In this document: positions 24,780 through 33,769 of the stretch, piece by piece
Layout of the letters: the number at the start of each line of letters is the position of its first letter
How positions within the stretch are numbered: the stretch's first letter is position 1
Origin: an uncultured Porphyromonadaceae bacterium
Lineage (GTDB): Bacteria > Bacteroidota > Bacteroidia > Bacteroidales > Muribaculaceae
Reading direction: 5' to 3'
Assembly (NCBI GenBank): GCA_902491515.1
Contig: CABUIC010000008.1
Location: 42,570-106,569, forward strand
Length of the DNA stretch: 64,000 bases
The notes under the pieces: generated by a model
Seen by the model: only the letters and a program-made list of their open reading frames with translations
Told to the model about the DNA's origin: nothing
The model's database searches: none
Translations under genes and position numbers: made by a program

Positions 24780-27674
24780 ATGCAAAGCAAAGGAAACTTA
24801 GGAAGCATCGTAGCCGGTGTCATCGCGGTATGCCTTGTCGTTGTGTGTCTCTTCTATCTCTCGTTCACTTTCATCTCCAACAAGTACGAAGAGAATGCGG
24901 CGACATACGCGCTGGCAGAGAGCGGCGACAACGACGACGCGGCTTACAACCAGGCCTACAAACACTACATGGACTCGCTCGGCGAGGAGAAGGTGTACTT
25001 AGGCTACTACACTCTCAATGATGTGCGCAAATGGGGCCTCGGCCTCGGTCTCGACCTCAAGGGCGGTATGAACGTCATCCTTCAGGTCGACATGCCCGAC
25101 ATGATCCGCTCGATGAAGAGCGGCGCCACCGACTCCGTCTTCGAATCCGCCCTCGCGCGCGCCAACGCCGCCGTCGAGTCGCACCAGAGCGACGACTATG
25201 TGAGCTCCTTCATCAACGCCTACCGCGAAGCCAAACCTCAGGCCGACTTCTCCGTGCTCTTCCAGGGCGTGATTCCCTCGGGCAGCAGCGACGACGCCGT
25301 GAAGTCCACGCTTAAGAGCCAGGTCAAGGACCGCGTCGACAACTCCGCCACCAACGTCCTCCGCAACCGTATCGACCAGTTCGGCGTTGTTTCGCCCAAC
25401 ATCCAGGTGCTTCAGGGCAAGGACGGCCAGATTCTTCTTGAGCTTCCCGGCGTGAAAGACCACGAGCGCGTGCGCGACCTCCTTCAGCGCAGCGCCAACC
25501 TCGAGTTCTACGAGACATATCAGGGCGCCGAAGTTCAGGGCGCGCTCTCCTCGCTGGTGGGCGCCCTCGCCAACGACTCCGTCTACAACCCCGCGGCTCT
25601 CGTAGCCGTGCTCCAGAACCCCGGCTACGGCGCCACCGTGGGCTACGCCCCCGACGCCAAGGCCATGGACGCCGTAAACGCGCTCCTCGCCACATCCTAC
25701 GCCAAGAACCTCCTTCCCTCCGACCTCAAGCTCCGCTGGAGCGTGAAGCCCTCCGTCCATCAGGACGCCAACGGCAAGGAAATCAACCTCGGCTATGCGC
25801 TCTACGCCCTCCGCGCCCACGGCGGCCAGCCCGCCCTCGACGGCAAGGCCGTGAGCGACGCATCCTCCAACTATGATCCCCTCCGCGGCAACGAGGTGTC
25901 CATGCGCATGAACCCGCAGGGCGCCCGCGACTGGGCCCGCGTGACCCGCCAGAACATCGGCAAGCAGGTGGCCATCGTCCTCGACGACCAGGTCTACTCC
26001 GCCCCCAACGTCAACGACGCCATCGAAGGCGGCCAGTCGTCCATCACCGGCGACTTCTCCATCGAGGAGGCCCGCGACCTCGCCAACGTGCTCAAGTCCG
26101 GTAAGATGGACGCCAAGGTGCACATCATCAGCGACATGGTTGTAGGTCCCTCGCTCGGTAAGCAGGCCATCCACGACGGCTTCGTGTCGTTCATCGTGGC
26201 CCTCGTGCTCCTCATGGTGTTCATGTGCGTGTTCTACGGCTTCATCCCCGGCCTCATCGCCAACGTCTGCCTCATCTGCAACCTCTTCTTCACCATAGGC
26301 ATCCTCTCGTCCTTCCAGGCCGTGCTGACAATGTCCGGTATCGCCGGTATCGTCCTCTCGCTCGGCATGGCCGTCGACGCCAACGTGCTCATCTTCGAGC
26401 GCACCAAGGAAGAGCTCCGCTCGGGCAAGAACGTCCGCAACGCCCTTGCCGACGGCTACTCCAACGCCTTCTCGGCCATCTTCGACTCCAACCTGACCTC
26501 CATCATCACCGGCATTATCCTCCTGCTCTTCGGCACCGGTCCCATCAAGGGCTTCGCCACGACCCTCATCATCGGTCTGGTCTGCTCCTTCTTCACCGCA
26601 GTGTTCCTGAGCCGCCTCTTCTTCATGTGGATGAGCAAGACCAAGGCCTTCAACAACTTCACCTTCTCGACTTCCATCAGCCGGAAGATGTTCGTCAACA
26701 GCCACATCAACTTCCTCGGCCAGCGTAAGGTAAGCTTCACCGTAGTTCTCGCCCTCGCCGCCATCGTGATAGTGTCGCTCTTCGTCCGCGGCCTCAACCA
26801 GGGCATCGACTTCTCCGGCGGCCGCAACTTCATCGTGAAGTTCGAGCAGCCCGTGAGCACCACAGAGCTCCAGGCAGCTCTCCAGCCCGAGTTCGAAGGC
26901 GCTTCCGTGTCCGTAATCACCATCGAAAGCTCCAACCAGGTGCGCATCTCCACCAACTACAAGATTGCCTCGCAGTACGACGGTCAGGAGACCGATAAGG
27001 AAATCACCGACAAACTCTTCAAGGTGCTCAAGCCCTACCTCCGTCAGGGCATCACCGCCGAGCAGTTCTCGACGACCGACGCCTCGCAGGGCATCGTCTC
27101 CTCGCAGAAAGTCGGCCCCTCCATCGCCGACGACATGCGCACGGACGCCTACATCGCCGTAATCATCGCCCTCATCGCGATGTTCCTCTACATTCTCGTC
27201 CGCTTCCGCAACGTGGCCTTCTCCCTCGGCGCCCTCGCCGCAGTGGCCTTCACGGCATTTGTCATTATCGGTTTCTACTCAATCTTCTACGGCGTGCTTC
27301 CCTTCGCAATGGAAGTCGACCAGACCTTCATCGCCGCCATCCTGACGGTAATCGGTTACCAGATCAACGACACCGTGGTGGTATTCGACCGTGTGCGCGA
27401 GAATACGGCACTCTTCCCCAAGCAGGATTTCTACACGACCATCAACAACTCGATCAACACGACCCTCGGCCGTACGATCATGACCTCGTGCTCGACAATC
27501 CTCGTGCTCCTCTGCATCTTCATCCTCGGCGGCGACGCCATCCGTTCCTTCACCTTCGCAATGCTCTTCGGCGTAATCATCGGCACCCTCGCCACCATCT
27601 ACGTGGCATCGCCCGTCGCCTACCTCGCCGACTCCCGCAGAAAAAAGAGCGCCAAGGCCGTCGCAGCGCAATAA
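24780..27674 (+). CDS. secDF: Protein translocase subunit SecDF (fused SecD and SecF)
   Basis: 964 residues from MQSKGNLGS. SecD half: first helix about 10-30, the DLKGGMNVIL motif at about 95-104, the periplasmic P1 region, then a six-helix block with LGMAVDANVLIFERTKEEL. SecF half: helix with VSLFVRGLNQGIDFSGGRNF, then helices with GYQINDTVVVFDRVRENT. SecDF uses the proton gradient to pull proteins through SecYEG on the periplasmic side. The fused form is usual in Bacteroidetes. The gene stands alone between its own promoter and a strong terminator. Confidence 0.97.
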   Translation: MQSKGNLGSIVAGVIAVCLVVVCLFYLSFTFISNKYEENAATYALAESGDNDDAAYNQAYKHYMDSLGEEKVYLGYYTLNDVRKWGLGLGLDLKGGMNVILQVDMPDMIRSMKSGATDSVFESALARANAAVESHQSDDYVSSFINAYREAKPQADFSVLFQGVIPSGSSDDAVKSTLKSQVKDRVDNSATNVLRNRIDQFGVVSPNIQVLQGKDGQILLELPGVKDHERVRDLLQRSANLEFYETYQGAEVQGALSSLVGALANDSVYNPAALVAVLQNPGYGATVGYAPDAKAMDAVNALLATSYAKNLLPSDLKLRWSVKPSVHQDANGKEINLGYALYALRAHGGQPALDGKAVSDASSNYDPLRGNEVSMRMNPQGARDWARVTRQNIGKQVAIVLDDQVYSAPNVNDAIEGGQSSITGDFSIEEARDLANVLKSGKMDAKVHIISDMVVGPSLGKQAIHDGFVSFIVALVLLMVFMCVFYGFIPGLIANVCLICNLFFTIGILSSFQAVLTMSGIAGIVLSLGMAVDANVLIFERTKEELRSGKNVRNALADGYSNAFSAIFDSNLTSIITGIILLLFGTGPIKGFATTLIIGLVCSFFTAVFLSRLFFMWMSKTKAFNNFTFSTSISRKMFVNSHINFLGQRKVSFTVVLALAAIVIVSLFVRGLNQGIDFSGGRNFIVKFEQPVSTTELQAALQPEFEGASVSVITIESSNQVRISTNYKIASQYDGQETDKEITDKLFKVLKPYLRQGITAEQFSTTDASQGIVSSQKVGPSIADDMRTDAYIAVIIALIAMFLYILVRFRNVAFSLGALAAVAFTAFVIIGFYSIFYGVLPFAMEVDQTFIAAILTVIGYQINDTVVVFDRVRENTALFPKQDFYTTINNSINTTLGRTIMTSCSTILVLLCIFILGGDAIRSFTFAMLFGVIIGTLATIYVASPVAYLADSRRKKSAKAVAAQ

Positions 27675-27680
27675 GCAGGA

Positions 27681-27708
27681 TTTAGAATTTAGAATTTAGA
27701 GTTTAGAC
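27681..27708 (+). repeat. Four tandem heptamers TTTAGA[A/G/C]
   Basis: TTTAGAA occurs twice, then TTTAGAG and TTTAGAC, in the gap after secDF and just before its terminator. It is a short A/T-rich tandem array with no visible function, and could vary in copy number between strains. Confidence 0.6.
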
Positions 27709-27721
27709 TCAACCTAACGGT

Positions 27722-27758
27722 AAATCCGGGGGCGCGAAAGCGCTTCCGGATTTTTTTT
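27722..27758 (+). terminator. Rho-independent terminator of secDF
   Basis: A 14-bp stem (27722-27735 with 27740-27753, two G-U pairs) is closed by a GAAA tetraloop and followed by a T run to 27758. Confidence 0.92.
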
Positions 27759-27770
27759 GCGCGCACGGGG

Positions 27771-27801
27771 TTGCCTTATTGCGGGAAATTTGGTAATTTT
27801 G
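27771..27801 (+). promoter_or_regulatory. Promoter of pheT
   Basis: TTG (27771-27773), 20-nt spacer, TAATTTTG (27794-27801). The leader to the ATG at 27874 is about 65 nt. The longer open frame from 27757 begins upstream of this promoter and is not the start. Confidence 0.72.
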
Positions 27802-27873
27802 CAGTTTGTTAGGGGAAGTCTACGCAGACGTCCTCCGAAAACGCGCGAAACAAAAAAACATATCTTCATTGCA

Positions 27874-30393
27874 ATGGAAATATCATACAAATGGCTGAAG
27901 CAGTACCTCCGTCCGGAAATCGAAATGAGCGCCGCGGAAGTAAGCGAAGCCCTCACCTCGATCGGCCTTGAATCGGGCGGCGTGGAACTCGTGGAGAGCA
28001 TCCGCGGCGGCCTGCGCGGCATCGTCATCGGCAAGGTCCTCACCTGCGTCGAGCATCCCGACAGCGACCATCTCCACATCACCACCGTAGACCTCGGCCT
28101 CCCCGAAGGACCCGTGCAGATTGTCTGCGGCGCGCCCAACGTGGCCGCCGGGCAGACCGTCGTAGTGGCCACCGTCGGCACTACCCTCTACGACGGCGAC
28201 AAGGAATTCAAAATCAAGAAATCGAAAATCCGCGGCGTCGAGTCGCTCGGCATGATCTGCGCCGAGGATGAAATCGGCATCGGCACCTCGCACGACGGCA
28301 TCATCGTGCTCGGCCCGGAGGCCGAGGCCTTCATCGGGCGCCCCGCCGCCGAGTACTACCACATCGAGGACGACCACGTGATTGAAGTGGACCTGACGCC
28401 CAACCGCATCGACGCGGCGAGCCACTTCGGCGTGGCGCGCGACCTGGCGGCCTGGCACAGCGTGCACCGCTCGGCCATGCAGGCCGTCCGTCCCTCGGTC
28501 GAAGACTTCCGCATCGACCGCCCGGACCTCGCGGGCGTGACCGTCGACGTCCAGGCTCCCGACGGCGTGACGCGCTACTGCGGCCTGACAATCCGCGGCT
28601 GCGAGGTCAAGGAGTCGCCCAAATGGCTCAAGGAACGCCTCTCGGCCATAGGCCTGCGTCCGCACAACAATATCGTCGACATCACGAACTATATCCTCCA
28701 CGCCTTCTGTCAGCCTCTCCACTGCTTCGACGCCTCGACTCTCAAGGGCGCCCACGTGGTGGTGCGCCGCGCGGCCGAGGGCGAGAAATTCGTGACGCTC
28801 GACGGCGTGGAGCGCACACTCTCCGCCGCCGACCTCATGATCTGCGACGGCGAGGACGCCAAGTGCATCGCCGGCGTGTTCGGCGGCCTCGAGTCGGGAA
28901 CGACCGAGAAGACCACCGACATTTTCCTCGAGAGCGCCTGCTTCAATCCCACGAGCGTGCGCCGGACGGCGCGCCGCCTCGGCATCAGCACCGACTCCTC
29001 CTTCCGCTTCGAGCGCGGAGTGGACCCCAACGGCTGCGTATATGCCCTGAAACTCGCCGCCATGATGGTAAAGGAACTTGCCGGCGGTGAAATCGTGGGC
29101 GAGATTGTCGACATCTATCCCGAGCCCGCAGCCCCCTACCCCGTCGAGCTGTCCTACGGTCAGGTCAACGCCCTCATCGGCCGTGAAATCCCCCGCGAGA
29201 CCGTCGACAGGGTTCTCGAGTCCCTTGAAATCCGCGTGACGGGCCGCAAGGAATGCGAATGCGGCGACGTGACGCTCTCGCTCGAGGTTCCGACCTACCG
29301 CTTCGACGTGCGCCGCCCCTGCGACGTAATCGAGGACATCCTCCGCATTTACGGCTACAACAACATCGAGATGAACAGCGAGCTCCACGCCTGCATCTCC
29401 TACAAGACCGCCACGGACAAGGACGACGCCCTGCGCCGCCTCGTCTCCGAACAGCTAACGGGAGCCGGATTCAACGAAATCCTCAACAACTCTCTGACGG
29501 CCGAAGGCTACTACGAGGGGCTGGCCGAATACCCGCTCGGCTCGCTCGTGCATCTTCTCAACCCCTTGAGCCAGGAGCTCAACGTGATGCGTGGGACGAT
29601 GCTCTTCGGCGGCCTCGAGACTGTGGCCCACAACATCAACCGCCGCTGCAAGGACCTGGCCCTCTACGAGTTCGGCAAGGTGTACCGCTACAACGCCGGG
29701 CGCGAATCGGCTCCGGACGCCGGCGCCCTCGCCCCCTACCACGAGGAGTCGCGTCTGGCCCTCTGGCTCACCGGAAGCACCCGGCCTGCCGGGAACTGGC
29801 TGCGCCCCGAGGAAGAGGCCACCTACTTCGACCTCAAAGGGGCCGTGGAGAACGTCCTTCGCCGTCTGGGCCTCAACCCCGGCATTAAGGTCCTTTTCGA
29901 CACGGAAGCCGCCCCTGAAGGCGACCTCTTCGCCGAGAAACAGCGCATAGTCCTCGCCGGCTCCGGCACGACCGCCGGCTACCTCGGCCGCGTGGCCCCC
30001 GCCCTCGCCCGCAAGCTCGACGTCAAGGCTCCGGTCTTCTACTGCGAGCTCGAGTGGGACAAGCTCTCGAAGGCTTCAGCGAAGGTCCGCACCGAATTCA
30101 CGCCCCTTCCGAAGACTCAGGCCGTGAAGCGCGACCTCTCGCTCCTCATCGACAAGACGACATCCTTCGCCGACATCGCCAAGGCCATCCGCGACACCGA
30201 CCGCAAGTTCATCACCGGCGTCGGCCTCTTCGACGTGTACGAAGGCAAGAACCTTCCCGCCGGCAAGAAGAGCTACGCCGTGTCCCTCACCATCCAGGAC
30301 CCCGAGAAGACCCTCCAGGACAAGCACATAGAGAAAATCATGGAGAAGGTCATCGCCACGCTCCGCTCGAAGTTCAACGCCGAGCTCCGATAA
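27874..30393 (+). CDS. pheT: Phenylalanyl-tRNA synthetase beta subunit
   Basis: 839 residues from MEISYKWLKQYLRP. An EMAP/tRNA-binding B2 domain lies at about 40-155 (GIVIGKVLTCVEHPDSDHLH, VCGAPNV). It is followed by the B3/B4 editing region (about 215-400, with YILHAFCQPLHCFDA), the B5 domain (about 410-490), the inactive synthetase core, and the C-terminal FDX-ACB anticodon domain (about 745-839) that ends NAELR. It pairs with PheS, which is not in this window; the split of pheS and pheT is normal in Bacteroidetes. A YebC-family gene starts 43 nt downstream and may share the transcript. Confidence 0.97.
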   Translation: MEISYKWLKQYLRPEIEMSAAEVSEALTSIGLESGGVELVESIRGGLRGIVIGKVLTCVEHPDSDHLHITTVDLGLPEGPVQIVCGAPNVAAGQTVVVATVGTTLYDGDKEFKIKKSKIRGVESLGMICAEDEIGIGTSHDGIIVLGPEAEAFIGRPAAEYYHIEDDHVIEVDLTPNRIDAASHFGVARDLAAWHSVHRSAMQAVRPSVEDFRIDRPDLAGVTVDVQAPDGVTRYCGLTIRGCEVKESPKWLKERLSAIGLRPHNNIVDITNYILHAFCQPLHCFDASTLKGAHVVVRRAAEGEKFVTLDGVERTLSAADLMICDGEDAKCIAGVFGGLESGTTEKTTDIFLESACFNPTSVRRTARRLGISTDSSFRFERGVDPNGCVYALKLAAMMVKELAGGEIVGEIVDIYPEPAAPYPVELSYGQVNALIGREIPRETVDRVLESLEIRVTGRKECECGDVTLSLEVPTYRFDVRRPCDVIEDILRIYGYNNIEMNSELHACISYKTATDKDDALRRLVSEQLTGAGFNEILNNSLTAEGYYEGLAEYPLGSLVHLLNPLSQELNVMRGTMLFGGLETVAHNINRRCKDLALYEFGKVYRYNAGRESAPDAGALAPYHEESRLALWLTGSTRPAGNWLRPEEEATYFDLKGAVENVLRRLGLNPGIKVLFDTEAAPEGDLFAEKQRIVLAGSGTTAGYLGRVAPALARKLDVKAPVFYCELEWDKLSKASAKVRTEFTPLPKTQAVKRDLSLLIDKTTSFADIAKAIRDTDRKFITGVGLFDVYEGKNLPAGKKSYAVSLTIQDPEKTLQDKHIEKIMEKVIATLRSKFNAELR

Positions 30394-30436
30394 CTCAAAC
30401 ATCAACAAAACAACAATATAACACCAGAACCACACA

Positions 30437-31183
30437 ATGGGAAGAGCATTTGAATACCGCAAGGCCCGCAAGCTCAAGCGCTGGGGCAATATGTCGCGCA
30501 CCTTCACGCGCATAGGCAAAGAAATCACCATCGCCGCCAAGGCCGGCGGTCCCGATCCCGACACCAACCCCCGTCTCCGCGCCCTCATGCAGAACGCAAA
30601 GGCCGCAAACATGCCCAAGGACACCGTTGAGCGCGCCATCAAGAAAGCCACCGAAAAGGACGCAGGCGACTACAAGGAAATCTCCTACGAAGGATACGGC
30701 CCCCACGGCATCGCAATCTTCGTCGAGGCCGCAACCGACAACAACACCCGCACCGTAGCCAACGTCCGCTCCTACTTCAACAAGTTCGGCGGCACTCTCG
30801 GCACCCAGGGCTCCCTGACATTCCTTTTCGACCACAAGTGCGTCTTCAAGATCAAGCCCAAGGACGGCGTGAGCCTCGATGACCTCGAGCTTGAGCTTAT
30901 CGACTACGGCGTTGACGAGCTCGGCCACGACGAGGACGAGGACGGCAACGAGCAGGTAGTGCTCTACGGCGCATTCGAGGAATATTCCCACATCCAGAAG
31001 TACCTCGAGGAGAACGGCTTCGAAATCATCTCCTCCGAGTTCGAGCGCATCCCCAACGACCTCAAGGAAGTGACCCCCGAGCAGCGCGAGGCCGTCCGCA
31101 AGCTCCTCGACAAAATCGAGGAAGACGAAGACGTCCAGAACGTCTTCCACAACATGAAGGAAGACGAAGAGGAAGACGAATAA
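30437..31183 (+). CDS. yebC: YebC/PmpR-family DNA-binding or translation-associated protein
   Basis: 248 residues starting MGRAFEYRKARKLKRWGNMSR, a close form of the family's conserved start. The TACO1/YebC fold follows: KEITIAAKAGGPDPDTNPRLR, the AKAANMPKDTVERAIKKA helix, and YEGYGPHGIAIFVEAATDNNTRTVANVRS. The C-terminus is strongly acidic (EEDEDVQNVF through EEEDE), longer than in E. coli. Members were first called transcription regulators; newer work ties some to relief of ribosome stalling at proline runs. A terminator follows directly. Confidence 0.93.
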   Translation: MGRAFEYRKARKLKRWGNMSRTFTRIGKEITIAAKAGGPDPDTNPRLRALMQNAKAANMPKDTVERAIKKATEKDAGDYKEISYEGYGPHGIAIFVEAATDNNTRTVANVRSYFNKFGGTLGTQGSLTFLFDHKCVFKIKPKDGVSLDDLELELIDYGVDELGHDEDEDGNEQVVLYGAFEEYSHIQKYLEENGFEIISSEFERIPNDLKEVTPEQREAVRKLLDKIEEDEDVQNVFHNMKEDEEEDE

Positions 31184-31214
31184 ATCCTCCCGCGACTGAT
31201 GCCGACATACATAC

Positions 31215-31244
31215 AACACCCGGGCCGCTTGGTTCGGGTGTTTT
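31215..31244 (+). terminator. Rho-independent terminator after the YebC-family gene
   Basis: A 12-bp stem (31215-31226 with 31231-31242, two G-U pairs) has a 4-nt loop, then TTTTGCTTTTTT. Confidence 0.9.
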
Positions 31245-31278
31245 GCTTTTTTGATTTTTTCGATTTTCGGGAATTCGC

Positions 31279-31309
31279 TTGGAATTTTGCGGGGAAATGT
31301 TTAATTTTG
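31279..31309 (+). promoter_or_regulatory. Promoter of the pyrE operon
   Basis: TTG (31279-31281), 20-nt spacer, TAATTTTG (31302-31309), about 48 nt before the pyrE ATG. Confidence 0.7.
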
Positions 31310-31357
31310 CAATTTAAAATGCATAGACACATTTTCTAAGAAAAAAGGATATACCAC

Positions 31358-31996
31358 ATGAAAACAGTAGCACGACTTCTTGCAGAGAAGCTTCTGAAAA
31401 TCAGCGCCGTGAAACTTCAGCCTTCCAATCCCTTCACCTGGGCTTCGGGCTGGAATTCCCCAATCTACACCGACAACCGGAAGACGCTGTCCTATCCCGA
31501 GGTTCGCTCGTTCATCAAGCTGGAGCTTTCCCGCATGGTGCTTGAGAACTTCCCGGAAGCGGATGCCGTAGCCGGAGTTGCCACAGGCGCCATCGCCCAG
31601 GGCGCGCTCGTAGCCGACGAGCTGGACCTTCCCTACGTGTACGTGCGCTCGACGCCCAAGGACCACGGTCTGGAGAACCTCATCGAAGGCAATCTCAAGC
31701 CCGGTCAGAAAGTCGTGGTAGTCGAAGATCTGGTATCCACGGGCAAAAGCTCTCTCAAGGCCGTCGAGGCTATACGCGCGGCCGGCTGCGAGGTGATAGG
31801 CATGGTTGCCCTCTTCTCCTACGGCTTCCCCGTGGCGGAGGAAAACTTCAGGATGGCCGGCGTGAAGCTCATCACCCTGAGCGACTACAACACGATGCTC
31901 GACGTAGCCCTGGAGACAAACTATATCACCGAAAACTATATCGCCACCCTTCAGGAATGGCGCAAGGACCCCGCCAACTGGACGGCAGAACGCTAA
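31358..31996 (+). CDS. pyrE: Orotate phosphoribosyltransferase
   Basis: 212 residues. It shows the PRPP-binding loop VVVEDLVSTGKSSLKAVEAI (about 124-143), the N-terminal FTWASGWNSPIYTDNRKTLSYPEVR segment that binds orotate, and AGVATGAIAQGALVAD (about 70-85). It makes orotidine 5'-phosphate from orotate and PRPP in pyrimidine synthesis. The next gene begins 3 nt after the stop, so this is the head of a small operon. Confidence 0.96.
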   Translation: MKTVARLLAEKLLKISAVKLQPSNPFTWASGWNSPIYTDNRKTLSYPEVRSFIKLELSRMVLENFPEADAVAGVATGAIAQGALVADELDLPYVYVRSTPKDHGLENLIEGNLKPGQKVVVVEDLVSTGKSSLKAVEAIRAAGCEVIGMVALFSYGFPVAEENFRMAGVKLITLSDYNTMLDVALETNYITENYIATLQEWRKDPANWTAER

Positions 31997-31999
31997 GAG

Positions 32000-32413
32000 A
32001 TGGCAGTATATTCCTCCAAACCCGTGGCCGTAGAGCGGCCCGCGGCTGAAATCGCCGAGAAATTCTCAGACTTCAGCGTACTCAACGAAACCCTTGACAA
32101 AATGCCCGCCGAGGAGCGCGCGAAGGTGGGCGAAGTGGCCTTTGACAAGGACACAATCACCATCACCACGCCGCAGGTAGGCGCCATAACGCTCCGTGCT
32201 GTCGAGCGCACTCCAGAGGGCGTGACCCTTCAGGCCGAGGGCTCGCCTGTGCCTATGAAACTCCACGTGGCTTTCCGGCCCCTGAGCGCAGACTCCACGG
32301 AGGTGACCGGAAGCATGGATGTAGAGATTCCAATGATGCTCAAGCCGCTCGTGGGCCCGGCCATGCAGAAAGCCGCCGACCAGTTCGGCCAGATGTTCGC
32401 CAAGCTCGTCTGA
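32000..32413 (+). CDS. Small SRPBCC-fold-like protein, function unknown
   Basis: 137 residues, soluble, with no signal peptide. The order of strands and helices (an N-terminal strand, helix pair FSDFSVLNETLDKMP, seven beta strands, and a long C-terminal helix PLVGPAMQKAADQFGQMFAKLV) fits the START/SRPBCC helix-grip fold, whose cavity binds hydrophobic ligands. No catalytic residues are recognised. It lies 3 nt after pyrE and 3 nt before a lipoprotein gene; from memory, an SRPBCC gene next to pyrE recurs in Bacteroidales, so a link with pyrimidine or envelope metabolism is possible but unproven. Confidence 0.75.
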   Translation: MAVYSSKPVAVERPAAEIAEKFSDFSVLNETLDKMPAEERAKVGEVAFDKDTITITTPQVGAITLRAVERTPEGVTLQAEGSPVPMKLHVAFRPLSADSTEVTGSMDVEIPMMLKPLVGPAMQKAADQFGQMFAKLV

Positions 32414-32416
32414 GCC

Positions 32417-32926
32417 ATGCGCCGCAGCTTTTCCACGTCGCTGCGAGTCGTCGCGGCCCTTTTCACGGTTCTGCTGACAGGCTCATGCGACAGGATGGAC
32501 GATGACCGCGTGCCACCCGCTCCCGTGCACCTGGCTTTCCGCTCCGTGGCCGACTGGCATACCTGGGGCCTCGGGGGCGCCACAGACAGCCGTCCCTTCA
32601 TCCTCACCGACACGGAACGCATCCCCTCGGGCTATCCCTTCACGGCCCTCGACCGCACGGGCTTCGGAGGGCTTCTCCTCGTTGAGGACGTGAACGGCAA
32701 TGTGGTGGTCTACGACCTGGCCTGCCCCGTGGAGTGCAAGGCCACGGTGCGCATCGAGGTCGACAAGGAAGCCTTCATCGCCGAGTGTCCGCGCTGCCAC
32801 AGCACCTACGACATCTTCAGCCTCTACGGTCATCCGCTCTCGGGCGAGGCCGCCGAGAAAGGCTGGGGCCTGCGGCGCTACCACGCCACTCAGGGTGTCT
32901 CGCCCTACATGGTGATTACCAACTGA
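32417..32926 (+). CDS. Rieske-like lipoprotein with four cysteines
   Basis: 169 residues. The lipoprotein signal ends LTGSC (Cys24). The mature part has a beta-rich Rieske-like core with DLACPVECKATVRI and AECPRCHSTYDIFSLYG. A classical Rieske site uses C-x-H plus C-x2-H. Here the first motif is C-x3-C with no histidine, and the second is C-x2-C-H, so a 2Fe-2S Rieske centre with the usual Cys2His2 set is unlikely; a Cys4 metal site or a disulfide-bonded fold is more likely. The end GWGLRRYHATQGVSPYMVITN is typical of Rieske-fold C-termini. Probably periplasmic, membrane-anchored; role unknown. Confidence 0.75.
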   Translation: MRRSFSTSLRVVAALFTVLLTGSCDRMDDDRVPPAPVHLAFRSVADWHTWGLGGATDSRPFILTDTERIPSGYPFTALDRTGFGGLLLVEDVNGNVVVYDLACPVECKATVRIEVDKEAFIAECPRCHSTYDIFSLYGHPLSGEAAEKGWGLRRYHATQGVSPYMVITN

Positions 32927-32958
32927 ATCCCTCTCCGAACCCTTAACCCGTATTTTTC

Positions 32959-33711
32959 ATGAAATTCATATCCTGGAACGTCAACGGCCTCCGGGCCATA
33001 ACCGGCAAAGGCTTCCCCGAAGTGTTCGCGGAGCTCGACGCCGACTGTTTCTGCATTCAGGAAACCAAACTCCAAGAGGGGCAGATCGACCTCTCCTTCG
33101 AGGGCTACGACTCGTTCTGGGACTACGCCGAGCGGAAGGGTTATTCGGGAACGGCGGTATTCTCGCGCGTGAAGCCGCTGTCGGTACGCCGGGGCATAGG
33201 CTGCGACGGCCACGACAAGGAAGGGCGCGTGACATGCCTCGAATTCGAGGAATTCTATCTCGTGTGCGTCTACACGCCCAATTCGCAGAACGAGCTCGCG
33301 CGGCTCGGCTACCGCATGGAGTGGGAGGACGCCTTTCTCGACTTCGTCCGCGAGCTCGACTCCCACAAGCCTGTGATAATCTGCGGGGACATGAACGTGG
33401 CGCATCAGGAAATCGACCTCGCCAACCCCAAGACAAACCGCCGCAACGCCGGCTTCACCGACGAGGAGCGCTCGTGCATGAGCCGGCTTCTTGACGCCGG
33501 CTTCATCGACACATTCCGCCACCTCCACCCCGACGCCACCGGCGCCTATTCCTGGTGGAGCTACCGGGGCCGCGCCCGCGAGAAGAACGTGGGCTGGCGC
33601 ATCGACTACTTCCTCATCTCCACGCGGCTCCTCCCCCGCCTCCGCTCCGCCTCGATCCACCCTCAGATAAGCGGCAGCGACCACTGCCCCGTAGAGCTCG
33701 TGATAGACTGA
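32959..33711 (+). CDS. xth: Exodeoxyribonuclease III (AP endonuclease)
   Basis: 250 residues of the exonuclease III/APE1 fold, with all core motifs visible: ISWNVNGLRA (about 4-13), QETKLQEGQ (Glu near 36), the GDMNVAHQEIDLANP catalytic Asp/Asn (about 139-153), WRIDYFLIS and the final SDHCPVEL with the catalytic His. It cuts at abasic sites and removes 3' blocks in base-excision repair. It starts 32 nt after the Rieske-like gene and may belong to the pyrE transcript. Confidence 0.96.
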   Translation: MKFISWNVNGLRAITGKGFPEVFAELDADCFCIQETKLQEGQIDLSFEGYDSFWDYAERKGYSGTAVFSRVKPLSVRRGIGCDGHDKEGRVTCLEFEEFYLVCVYTPNSQNELARLGYRMEWEDAFLDFVRELDSHKPVIICGDMNVAHQEIDLANPKTNRRNAGFTDEERSCMSRLLDAGFIDTFRHLHPDATGAYSWWSYRGRAREKNVGWRIDYFLISTRLLPRLRSASIHPQISGSDHCPVELVID

Positions 33712-33769
33712 GGGGGCAAACGCCGTCCCCGTTTAAAATCAAGCCACACCTATTCATCTCCTCAGTGGT

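Noticed and set aside
24999..26705. 568-codon open frame on the minus strand
   Set aside because: Antisense to secDF; extreme Gly, His, Asp and Val content.
27681..27708. Heptamer array as CRISPR or regulatory repeat
   Set aside because: Units are only 7 bp with no spacers; treated as a simple tandem repeat.
33711..33735. GGGG/CCCC pairing after exonuclease III as a terminator
   Set aside because: Only four pairs with an 10-nt loop; not convincing.
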